Part shown: positions 8,220-14,702 of the stretch, in pieces
Layout: every line of letters starts with the position of its first letter
Numbering within the stretch: the stretch's first letter is position 1
From: an uncultured Limosilactobacillus sp.
GTDB lineage: Bacteria; Bacillota; Bacilli; Lactobacillales; Lactobacillaceae
Reading direction: 5' to 3'
Assembly (NCBI RefSeq): GCF_934202235.1
Contig: NZ_CAKPXS010000012.1
Span: 1-36,195, forward strand
DNA: 36,195 nucleotides
Translations under genes and position numbers: made by a program
The notes under the pieces: generated by a model
Databases searched by the model: none
What the model was told of the DNA's origin: nothing
What the model saw: only the letters and a program-made list of their open reading frames with translations

Positions 8220-9269
8220 TTACTGGTTATAGAATCTGTGGTAATAATCCAACAGGCGTTGTGCTAGTTCACGACGAAAGGCATCGACAATCCCGATCGT
8301 CCGTGAATATGGCATCCGTGTCGGGCCCAGCACAGCAATAATGCCCTTACCATACTGGTCCACATTATAAGTAGCAGTAATCAAACTGTAGTTTTTCATC
8401 AAATCGCTGTCAGCAATTTCATTACCGATTTTTACGCTAATCCCGTTTTCTGGCGAATCGGCATCAATCAGGTTCGACAGGCGGTCATTAGTATCAAGCA
8501 GGCTGTACAGTGACTTCATCGCGTTCGGGTTCTGATTGACCGAATAGCCGAGCAAGTTCATCCGGCCGCCAACAAAAAAGTGTTCCTGCTTGGCGTTGGC
8601 TAAGATGCTGTCAAACAGGTCCAAAAAGCCGTCAGCACTTTCTAGATACTGAGTCACCTTCGCCGGGATATCAGTCTTCAATCGACCAACCACTTCCGGC
8701 AATGTCAGCCCCGTCAGCTGGTCGTTAATCAACCGGACAACCGTTTCCAGACTTTCTGGATCAATCGAGCGTGGAATGTCAAAGGTTTGACTTTCTACAC
8801 TGCCAGAATCCGTTACCAAAATGGCCATCACCTTTTGGTTGCCCAACGGGACCAGTCGGAAACCGCTCAGGTGCACTTCCGCCTGCTCAGGCTTCAATGT
8901 AAAGGCGGTAAACGTCGTTAGTTGCGATAAAATCTCCGCCGAGTGAGAAATCAGCTCGTCAATTTTCCGAAAGCCCATCCCCAACGAATGCTGGATCACT
9001 AACAAATCGTTATCGGTGACCGCCGCCGGGTTAAGCAAGTGGTCAACGTAGAAACGGTATCCCTTTTCGGATGGCAGGCGGCCAGAAGAAGAGTGTTCCT
9101 TTTCGATCAGGCCGGCCTTTTCCAGCACTGCCATTTCATTGCGAACGGTCGCTGAACTCACGCGATGCGGCAGCTTGGTCGCCAGTGTCTTTGAACCGAC
9201 TGGTTGACCAGTTGCCGTATATTGCCTTACAATTTGTTGCAAAATGTCTTTTTGGCGCTGGGTGAGCAT
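8220..9269 (-). CDS. hrcA: Heat-inducible transcription repressor HrcA
   Basis: DNA-binding repressor of class I heat-shock genes. It binds CIRCE and needs the GroE chaperonin for activity in related species. The protein has 349 residues, as usual. The N-terminal winged-helix domain (about 1-75: TQRQKDILQQIVRQYTATGQ, then PHRVSSATVRNEMAVLEKAG) is followed by the GAF-like HrcA domain. It is the first gene of its operon, with a near-perfect CIRCE just downstream of the likely transcription start, so it represses itself and grpE-dnaK. Confidence 0.98.
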   Translation of the reverse strand: MLTQRQKDILQQIVRQYTATGQPVGSKTLATKLPHRVSSATVRNEMAVLEKAGLIEKEHSSSGRLPSEKGYRFYVDHLLNPAAVTDNDLLVIQHSLGMGFRKIDELISHSAEILSQLTTFTAFTLKPEQAEVHLSGFRLVPLGNQKVMAILVTDSGSVESQTFDIPRSIDPESLETVVRLINDQLTGLTLPEVVGRLKTDIPAKVTQYLESADGFLDLFDSILANAKQEHFFVGGRMNLLGYSVNQNPNAMKSLYSLLDTNDRLSNLIDADSPENGISVKIGNEIADSDLMKNYSLITATYNVDQYGKGIIAVLGPTRMPYSRTIGIVDAFRRELAQRLLDYYHRFYNQ

Positions 9270-9286
9270 CGATCACCACTTCCTTT

Positions 9287-9313
9287 TTAGCACTCACCCT
9301 TGTTAAGTGCTAA
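9287..9313 (-). promoter_or_regulatory. CIRCE operator (HrcA binding site)
   Basis: TTAGCACTC, nine bases, then AAGTGCTAA: a match to the CIRCE consensus TTAGCACTC-N9-GAGTGCTAA with a single mismatch (G to A). It lies between the hrcA promoter and the hrcA start codon. Confidence 0.97.
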
Positions 9314-9324
9314 ATACATTTTCT

Positions 9325-9353
9325 AATATAACAACCAACCCCCGAAAAGTCAA
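9325..9353 (-). promoter_or_regulatory. hrcA-grpE-dnaK promoter
   Basis: On the minus strand there is a -35 TTGACT (9348-9353) and a -10 TATATT (9325-9330), 17 bp apart. The predicted start point (about 9318) is immediately ahead of CIRCE, the standard arrangement. Confidence 0.85.
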
Positions 9354-9385
9354 GAAACGTCAAACTATTTTTGAAAGGATTTACT

Positions 9386-9757
9386 ATGGTCTCACCAAAA
9401 CACCGTTACGTCCAGCCAACTGGACCGCTCGACGCGATGAAAATCGTCCAAAAGTTATTTAACCAATACCGTAATGCTCCGCTGACCGCTGAGCTAATGG
9501 CCTACCACCAAAACTTAATTGCTCGCCTCCAAGGAGACATCAAGCAGGCAGTCAACCAAGCTGACGATCCGTCTTTAGCCAAGGGCTTGGCATCCATGAC
9601 CGCTCTCATGCAAAGCTGGGGCGCGATCCGCTTGTCAGGACGGCCTTTCCCTGGAAAAATGCACCATTTTAAGCTCGACGTCAAAACCGCTCCCCACTAC
9701 AAGGTCAAAAACCACAAAATTGGCGGAACAGTTACTCATCGCTCGTCCAGACACTAA
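9386..9757 (+). CDS. Small basic protein of unknown function, divergent from hrcA
   Basis: I do not recognise this 123-residue protein. The ATG at 9386 follows a GAAAGGA ribosome site. A TTG start five codons earlier would place the site inside the gene, so it was rejected. The predicted chain is basic and rich in Lys, His and Gln. It has no obvious signal peptide, transmembrane segment or cysteine cluster. The middle part (about 20-80) looks helical, with the Leu/Ala-containing LTAELMAYHQNLIARL. The tail ends in His/Arg/Ser residues. Its putative promoter (TTGTTA at 9300-9305, TAATAT at 9324-9329, 18 bp apart) overlaps CIRCE, so it could share HrcA control. The stop codon sits in a 20-bp tandem duplication. 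The clear ribosome site and length support a real gene; the function is unknown. Confidence 0.7.
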   Translation: MVSPKHRYVQPTGPLDAMKIVQKLFNQYRNAPLTAELMAYHQNLIARLQGDIKQAVNQADDPSLAKGLASMTALMQSWGAIRLSGRPFPGKMHHFKLDVKTAPHYKVKNHKIGGTVTHRSSRH

Positions 9758-9780
9758 GCAGCTCGCCCAGACACTAAGCA
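9741..9780. repeat. 20-bp tandem duplication over the stop codon of the unknown gene
   Basis: GCTCGTCCAGACACTAAGCA (9741-9760) is followed directly by GCTCGCCCAGACACTAAGCA (9761-9780), with one difference in 20 bases. The first copy contains the stop codon of the 9386-9757 gene, so the second copy does not change the protein. Confidence 0.95.
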
Positions 9781-9790
9781 GCAGGAGTCA

Positions 9791-10657
9791 TCATTTCTGC
9801 TGACGTGGTCCCAGTTCCCAAAAGGCCAGTGCTGAAGCTGCCGCGACGTTTAAGGAATCGACCCCGTCAGCCATCGGGATCTTAATGGTGAAGTCACTCT
9901 GGTCAATCGTGGTTTCCCGCAGTCCCGGACCCTCTGCACCCAGGATAATGGCCAGCTTGCCAACTTTATCCAGGCGCGGATCATCAATTGCAATGGTGTT
10001 ATGCCGTAGCGCCATGGCGGCCGTTTGATAGCCAAACCGGTGAAGCAGGTGGATTCCCTCGTCTTGCCACTGATGAGCATCCAGATACGTCCACGGCACC
10101 TGAAAGACAGTTCCCATTGAAACACGGGAAGAACGGCGATAAAGCGGGTCAGCAGAATCACTCGTCACGATGACGCCATTAATGCCTAATGCCGCAGCTG
10201 AGCGGAAAATGGCACCGACGTTGGCGGGGTTAACGACACTTTCCAGAACTGCAATCCGCGGGTGATCACCGGAAAGCGCCGCTAAAAAGTCAGCCAACCC
10301 TGGCCGCTGAACCCGGTACATGACAGCAAGTACCCCCTTCAGAAGGTTATAGCCAGCTAGCTGGCGAATCAGCTCGCTTCTCACGACGTAAACCGGCGTT
10401 TGTTCCCACCGCCGTTTATTGTTCGTTGCCATTTCATCGTCCAAGGCGCTCAAGTCACGCTCGAGCGCCTTTTCTTCTACCAAAAATGACGCCGGCTGGT
10501 AGCCTGCTCGCAAGGCCCGTTCGATCACCTTCGGACTTTCGGCAATAAAAAGCCCCGGCCGGTCGTGAAAAGCATGAACGAGCTGGCCCTCGCCCATCTT
10601 CACGTAAGGCTCTAAAGCCGGGGCCGATAAGTCTGTCAGGTAAATTAAGTTCCTCAT
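9791..10657 (-). CDS. TrmH/SpoU-family RNA 2'-O-methyltransferase
   Basis: A 288-residue SPOUT-fold enzyme that transfers a methyl group from S-adenosylmethionine to a ribose 2'-OH in rRNA or tRNA; the target base cannot be told from sequence. Residues up to about 130 form an N-terminal substrate-binding region. The C-terminal catalytic domain shows the three SpoU motifs: NPANVGAIFRSAAALG, IILGAEGPGL and SLNVAAASALAFWE. The start is the ATG at 10657, seven bases after a perfect AGAGGAGG site. The frame stays open 50 codons further upstream, but that part has no family similarity. The gene converges on the small unknown gene and is preceded by a long leader containing an inverted repeat. Confidence 0.92.
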   Translation of the reverse strand: MRNLIYLTDLSAPALEPYVKMGEGQLVHAFHDRPGLFIAESPKVIERALRAGYQPASFLVEEKALERDLSALDDEMATNNKRRWEQTPVYVVRSELIRQLAGYNLLKGVLAVMYRVQRPGLADFLAALSGDHPRIAVLESVVNPANVGAIFRSAAALGINGVIVTSDSADPLYRRSSRVSMGTVFQVPWTYLDAHQWQDEGIHLLHRFGYQTAAMALRHNTIAIDDPRLDKVGKLAIILGAEGPGLRETTIDQSDFTIKIPMADGVDSLNVAAASALAFWELGPRQQK

Positions 10658-10857
10658 GTCTACCTCCTCTTTGAAAGAAAATATCAGGTATCGGTAACTA
10701 ACATAATCACAATCAGTAACTTTTTTAACAAACGGTATCATAACACGATCGTTAACTTCGCTGTATGATAGATCATTGCTATGATACCACTTCAAAATAC
10801 CAGCCACTTTTCGCTAAAAAACAAAATGCTTGCTTACCTATGTCAAAAGTTCATCAT
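10658..10857 (-). other. Long leader of the SpoU-type gene with an operator-like inverted repeat
   Basis: About 200 bp lie between the ribH terminator and the methyltransferase. A perfect 9-bp inverted repeat GGTATCATA / TATGATACC (10734-10742 and 10780-10788) encloses 37 bases that also contain a further ATGATA copy. On the minus strand a consensus TTGACA occurs near 10847, but no matching -10 was found at 16-18 bp. No known riboswitch was recognised. The repeat could be an operator or an RNA stem. Confidence 0.45.
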
Positions 10858-10860
10858 GAG

Positions 10861-10920
10861 TCAAAAAGACTCCCAACGTTCGGGCAATGATGTGTAACCC
10901 TAGAGTTGGAAGTCTTTTCT
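10861..10920 (-). terminator. Terminator of the riboflavin operon
   Basis: A 14-bp stem (10864-10877 with 10905-10918) is fully paired on the minus strand if one G-U wobble is allowed; the plus strand would have a C-A mismatch. It is followed by TTTTTG on the minus strand. The loop of 27 bases is large. It lies about 95 bp after ribH; the intervening sequence (10921-11012) shows nothing notable. Confidence 0.75.
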
Positions 10921-11012
10921 CTTTTGTAAGCGACAGTTAACCCCATTAAATAATGCAGTAATAACGTCAAAAAATTTCCCAATGCGAATCGCTAATTGCC
11001 TTCTCTTTCAAC

Positions 11013-11483
11013 TTATATTTGCTTATTTAGCGAAATCATCTCCAGCAAGCTTATGGCAGTCTCCGCACCTTCATTCCCCATCTTAAGGCCGGCTCGTTGC
11101 AACGCCTGTTCAATATTATCAGTTGTCAGCAAGCCAAAGGTGACCGGAACATCTCCTTGTAAATTTAGCTGCATTATTGCACTAGTGACATTTTGACAGA
11201 TCAAGTCATAGTGAGCAGTATCACCCTTAATTACTGCTCCCAGAGTCATCATCCCATTAAATTGTCCGCTACTCAGTAATCGTTTAACAGTAAATGGAAT
11301 TTCAAACGCACCTGGCACATGGTAGACATTAATCTGATTGTCTGTTAAGCCAAACTTCAAGAGCGTCTTGACCGCCCCCTCCTTTAGCTGTCGTGTCACC
11401 GTCTCGTTAAAGTCGGCGACAATAATTGCAATCCTCGCGTTTGCTATGTCTGCTAGTTGAAAAGAACCACTAATTTCTTTCAT
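11013..11483 (-). CDS. ribH: 6,7-dimethyl-8-ribityllumazine synthase
   Basis: Condenses the ribitylamino-pyrimidine with 3,4-dihydroxybutanone 4-phosphate in the next-to-last step of riboflavin synthesis, usually as a 60-subunit shell or a pentamer. The 156-residue frame looks intact. The family motifs are all visible: ADFNETVT (substrate site), VPGAFEIP, the conserved GAVIKGDTAHYDLIC with the catalytic histidine, and FGLLTTDNIEQALQRAG. The start overlaps the end of the ribBA remnant by 14 bp, as in a working operon. With ribE and ribBA disrupted, the enzyme would have no home-made butanone phosphate and no next enzyme, so its present use is doubtful. Confidence 0.95.
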   Translation of the reverse strand: MKEISGSFQLADIANARIAIIVADFNETVTRQLKEGAVKTLLKFGLTDNQINVYHVPGAFEIPFTVKRLLSSGQFNGMMTLGAVIKGDTAHYDLICQNVTSAIMQLNLQGDVPVTFGLLTTDNIEQALQRAGLKMGNEGAETAISLLEMISLNKQI

Positions 11484-12656
11484 TATTATCCTCCAAGTGT
11501 AAGTAATGATGAAACTTTTGTTGTTTGGTTGCCAAGTATTTGCGGTTATACTGGTTCGGCCTAATTTCCAGCGGTATCCGGCGGTTAATCTTGATCCCGC
11601 CTAGCTCTAATTGATGAATCTTATCAGGATTATTCGTTAGTAAGTCAATTTGGTGAACCCCTAACTGTTTTAAGATTTGAGTAGCCACTTGGTAGTGACG
11701 TTCATCAGGTTGAAAGCCAAGATGAGTATTTGCTTCAACTGTATCCAAACCCTGCTCCTGCAACCGATAAGCTTTTAGCTTATTTCGCAAGCCGATTCCC
11801 CGTCCTTCTTGCCGTAAATAGAGAATCACCCCTCGACCATGCTGTTGAATCTGGCGCATTGCTGCGTGAAGCTGAGGACCACAATCACAACGGAGCGAAC
11901 CAAGAACATCCCCGGTAAAGCACTCAGAATGTAAACGAACCATCACTGGTTGGTCACCACTTATATCCCCCTTAATCAAGGCTAAGTTCTCACCAGCAAA
12001 ATACCGTAAGCGAAAATCACCATCCTCGGTAGGTAATTGAACCTCTTCTACCGGCTCACTAACTTCGTTCTTGCGATATTCTTGCAGCTCCTTAATGGTG
12101 ATAATGGGAAGCCCATATTCCTCCGCCATCTCATGAAGAGCTTTTGAGCGGGCCATTTTCCCGTTAGCATTGAGAATTTCACAAATATATGCTACCGGTT
12201 CTTCTCCAGCGAGTTTAGCAAGGTCGACTGCCGCCTCGGTATGACCATTACGTGCTAACACACCCCCTGCTTTAGCGACTAAGGGAAAAATATGACCTGG
12301 CTGATAAAAATCCTTATTTTCAGCTGTTGGGTCAGCCAAGTGCGTAATTGTTCGCCACCGGTCAAAAGCAGAAATACCAGTAGTAGTGGAGTGATGGTCA
12401 AAGCTCATCGTAAAGGCCGTTCCAAAAGGGTCTGTATTATGATCAGTCATCTGTTTAAGCTGGAGCCTCCGGGCCACTTCAGGTGCCACAGGCACACACA
12501 GCAACCCCCGCGCATGCTTAGTACCTTTTGCGGAGTAGCGCGACTTGCCAGGCCGACCAGATCGCCCTCTGCTTCACGGTCCTGGTCATCCATGACAATG
12601 ACTAACCCGCCTTTTTTCAAGTGCCTCAATGCCTGCTGAATTTTTAAAATAGCCAT
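11470..12656 (-). pseudogene. ribBA: Frameshifted ribBA: DHBP synthase / GTP cyclohydrolase II
   Basis: RibBA normally makes 3,4-dihydroxybutanone 4-phosphate (N-terminal half) and opens GTP (C-terminal half), supplying both riboflavin precursors. The ATG at 12656 starts MAILKIQQALRHLKKGG, followed by the acidic active-site stretch VIVMDDQDREAEGDLV. After ATPQKV the frame is lost and the peptide stops at 12447. The missing continuation is in another frame (TKHARGLLCVPVAPEV, then HNTDPFGTAFT and TTTGISAFDR). Between the conserved ATP and HARG there are 17 bases where the family needs 27, so about 10 bases were deleted near 12522. The cyclohydrolase half is otherwise well preserved, with zinc cysteines in SECFTGDVLGSLRCDCG and the motif RQEGRGIGL. 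The two halves would not be made as one protein. Confidence 0.9.
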
Positions 12657-13258
12657 CACTTCTCACTCACTTTCAACTTTGCACTAACGTACTTACCCAC
12701 AAGGTCAGTTTCAACGTTAACCTCATTACCAACACGGAGTGTATCAAGGTTGGTCACTGCTTGCGTGTGGGGGATCAACCCCACACTAAAACTCTCTGTG
12801 TCCACAGCCATCACAGTTAAGCTGACTCCATTAATGGCGACACTTCCCTGCGGCACAACCTGACCTGCCAACTGTTGTGGCAACTTAAAATGCAATTCAA
12901 TTGCGTTTTCGTTTTGATGTCGGCTGATGACTTTGATCACACCATCAATATGTCCCGTCACGAAATGACCTTCCAATCGTGAACCAACTTGTAATGATCG
13001 CTCCAGATTAACAAGGTCACCCACTTTTCGCTGGCTAAACGTTGTTTTGTGGAATGTTTAGGGCATTAACGTAACTGTAAACTGGTAGTCATTGATGTTT
13101 TCGACAGTTAAACACGTCCCGTCAACCCCAACTGAATCGCCCACCTGCGCGCCATTTAAAAAGTGCGGATCATGGGGCCTGATCACTAGTCGCATGGTCT
13201 CCCGGTCGACCCTTTTTTCACTAATCGTTCCGGTAGTACTAACTAAACCACTAAACAT
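12656..13258 (-). pseudogene. ribE: Disrupted riboflavin synthase alpha subunit
   Basis: Riboflavin synthase dismutates two lumazine molecules to riboflavin. An intact protein is about 200 residues with two similar barrels. Here the ATG at 13258 (overlapping the ribD stop) reads MFSGLVSTTGTISEK, then GVDGTCLTVENINDYQFTVT and LMP, and stops at TAA (13058-13060) where the family has PET. After that stop the same frame continues TFHKTTLASEK. The remainder (VGDLVNLERSLQVG, GHFVTGHIDG, GVSLTVMAVD, LIPHT) is one base out of frame. The distance from MP to VNLE is 47 bases where Bacillus subtilis has 48, so one base was lost, most simply an A in the A-run at 13025-13028. Two independent lesions argue for a true pseudogene. 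Its end overlaps the ribBA start. Confidence 0.92.
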
Positions 13259-14312
13259 TCTCTGTCACCTTTCCCTCAATTCGGATGTTGCTGTCGAGTA
13301 ATTTCACATTAGTTGCCAACATTCTTGTTGTCGGAATTTGGACTCCTGCTACCCCCTGTTTACCAACGAACTGGGGGCTGACATAAGTAATGACTTCATC
13401 AACCAGGTCCTCATCCACCAATGATTGTTGAAGAGTTGGTCCTCCTTCGACATATAACGACTGGAGCCCCCGCCGACCACATTCTTTAATGACCTGTTTA
13501 ATTGAACAATCAGCTAAGATAATTACCTCTGCATGCGTCTTGCTTAAAGCGTGACTTAGGCGACGATTGCTAGAAAAGACCCATGTCTTTGCTAGCGTGG
13601 TTTGTAACAATTTCAGGTGGCGGTGATTGGCTAGTCTCCCGCGCCGATCAATCACAATTCGCACTGGTGGAAAAGTCGTTTTCACATGGACCGTAAGAAG
13701 AGGATTATCGATAATCGCTGTTTGACTGCCGATCATAATGCCATGAAACCAGGCCCGCTCACGATGAACAAAGTGATATACCGCGTCGTTAGTAATCCTC
13801 GTTCGTTTGCCCTGGCGAAAAGCAACCTTACCATCTAGCGATATCGCTTGTTTTAACGTTATCCACGGACGATGGGTATGGAAATAATGATTATAATGAG
13901 CATTAATTGTGCTTGCTTCGTCGGCTAACACGCCAGTAGTCACTTCAATGTCATGATCACGGAGATATTGGATACCTTTTCCCCTTACTATTGAGTGCGG
14001 ATCTGTTTCAGCAACAACCATCCGTTTAATGCCAGCCTCGACAATTAACTGCGTACAAGGCGGTTGCTTCCCGTAGTGATTGCACGGTTCGAGCGTTACA
14101 TAAAGCGTGGCACCTGCTAACTGTTCTGGAACCGCCCTGCTAATTGCATCACGTTCAGCATGAAAACCACCGAACTGGTGAGTATGACCTACTGAAACCA
14201 GCTGCTGATCCTTGACAATTACAGCGCCAACACGGGGATTTTGCCACGTTTGGTAGTCTGCTTGATGTGCTTGTTGCAGTGCTAACCTCATCCACTTTTC
14301 GTCATTTTCCAT
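13251..14312 (-). CDS. ribD: Riboflavin biosynthesis deaminase/reductase RibD (RibG)
   Basis: Bifunctional enzyme for the second and third steps of riboflavin synthesis: pyrimidine deamination and NADPH-dependent side-chain reduction. The 353-residue frame appears undamaged. The N-terminal deaminase domain shows the zinc site HAERDAI and PCNHYGKQPPC. The C-terminal reductase domain shows LKQAISLDGKVA and VEGGPTLQQSLVDEDLVDEV. It is the first structural gene after the FMN riboswitch, with a GAGG site 9 bases ahead of ATG. A second terminator-like hairpin lies only about 22 bp upstream. Because ribE and ribBA downstream are broken, the pathway should be incomplete although this gene could still be expressed. 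Confidence 0.95.
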   Translation of the reverse strand: MENDEKWMRLALQQAHQADYQTWQNPRVGAVIVKDQQLVSVGHTHQFGGFHAERDAISRAVPEQLAGATLYVTLEPCNHYGKQPPCTQLIVEAGIKRMVVAETDPHSIVRGKGIQYLRDHDIEVTTGVLADEASTINAHYNHYFHTHRPWITLKQAISLDGKVAFRQGKRTRITNDAVYHFVHRERAWFHGIMIGSQTAIIDNPLLTVHVKTTFPPVRIVIDRRGRLANHRHLKLLQTTLAKTWVFSSNRRLSHALSKTHAEVIILADCSIKQVIKECGRRGLQSLYVEGGPTLQQSLVDEDLVDEVITYVSPQFVGKQGVAGVQIPTTRMLATNVKLLDSNIRIEGKVTENV

Positions 14313-14334
14313 TGATTTTCCTCATTTCTCCACT

Positions 14335-14366
14335 AAAAAAGGCCTTCAGGGATTTCCTCAAGGCCG
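14335..14366 (-). terminator. Second terminator-like hairpin just upstream of ribD
   Basis: On the minus strand GGCCTT-g-AGG pairs with CCT-g-AAGGCC (14341-14365) and is followed by seven T (14334-14340 region). It ends about 22 bp before the ribD start codon and lies downstream of the riboswitch terminator, so it is not an obvious part of the FMN switch. Confidence 0.75.
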
Positions 14367-14392
14367 GCTAAAATAGGAGTAATGTATGCGAT

Positions 14393-14430
14393 AAAAAGAA
14401 ACCCGGGTAACGTTATCGCTACCCGGGGCA
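14393..14430 (-). terminator. FMN riboswitch expression-platform terminator
   Basis: An 11-bp stem (14402-14412 with 14417-14427), one pair being a G-U wobble only on the minus strand, has a four-base loop and is followed by TTTCTTTTT. Its 5' side contains TGCCCCG (minus strand; 14424-14430), exactly complementary to CGGGGCA in the 5' part of the FMN aptamer (14610-14616). This gives a simple antiterminator that excludes both the aptamer fold and the terminator. Confidence 0.88.
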
Positions 14431-14486
14431 TTATTTGACAATTCGCAAATGGTAATAAGTCACTACCACCACTACTACTTTTTTAT

Positions 14487-14620
14487 TCTTCTCCCATCCA
14501 GACTATACTGTCGGTACCAGACTCGCACTGGTTCAGCCGCTGATCGATCTGATCAACAGGTCACGGACTTCAAGTTTTCACTTGTTACCGTCGGTTGGGA
14601 ATTTCACCCTGCCCCGAAGA
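14487..14620 (-). promoter_or_regulatory. FMN riboswitch (RFN element)
   Basis: The minus strand carries the conserved RFN blocks in order: CTTCGGGGCAGGGTGAAATT, CCCAACCGACGGTA, AGTCCGTGACC, GGCTGAACCAGTGCGAGTC, TGGTACCGACAGTATAGTC and TGGATGGGAGAAGA. FMN binding is expected to favour the downstream terminator and shut off the rib operon. The conserved core appears complete although the operon it controls contains two broken genes. Confidence 0.97.
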
Positions 14621-14641
14621 AAATACTATTAAATTAGTTAA

Positions 14642-14669
14642 AGTGTATAGCGTTACTTACATTTTGTAA
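14642..14669 (-). promoter_or_regulatory. Probable rib operon promoter
   Basis: On the minus strand TTACAA (14664-14669) and TACACT (14642-14647) are 16 bp apart. The predicted start is near 14636, about 15 bases before the RFN element, which fits a riboswitch leader. The hexamers are only moderate matches. Confidence 0.45.
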
Positions 14670-14702
14670 AGAAGAACTTTGCAATTAAATAATTCAACCT
14701 TG

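Noticed and set aside
10658..10807. 50-codon N-terminal extension of the SpoU-type methyltransferase
   Set aside because: The perfect AGGAGG site lies before the internal ATG at 10657 and the extension shows no family similarity; the region holds an inverted repeat instead.
10861..10920. Possible T-box or other riboswitch between ribH and the SpoU-type gene
   Set aside because: No T-box sequence, specifier loop or known aptamer core could be recognised; a simple terminator with a large loop explains the pairing.
12292..12639. 115-codon plus-strand frame opposite ribBA
   Set aside because: Antisense shadow of a disrupted gene; no support as a separate gene.
13025..13060. Programmed frameshift or stop read-through in ribE
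   Set aside because: There is no slippery heptamer plus stimulator arrangement, and a stop as well as a one-base loss must both be overcome; decay is simpler.
14449..14637. 62-codon plus-strand frame across the riboswitch
   Set aside because: The sequence is fully explained as the FMN aptamer on the minus strand.
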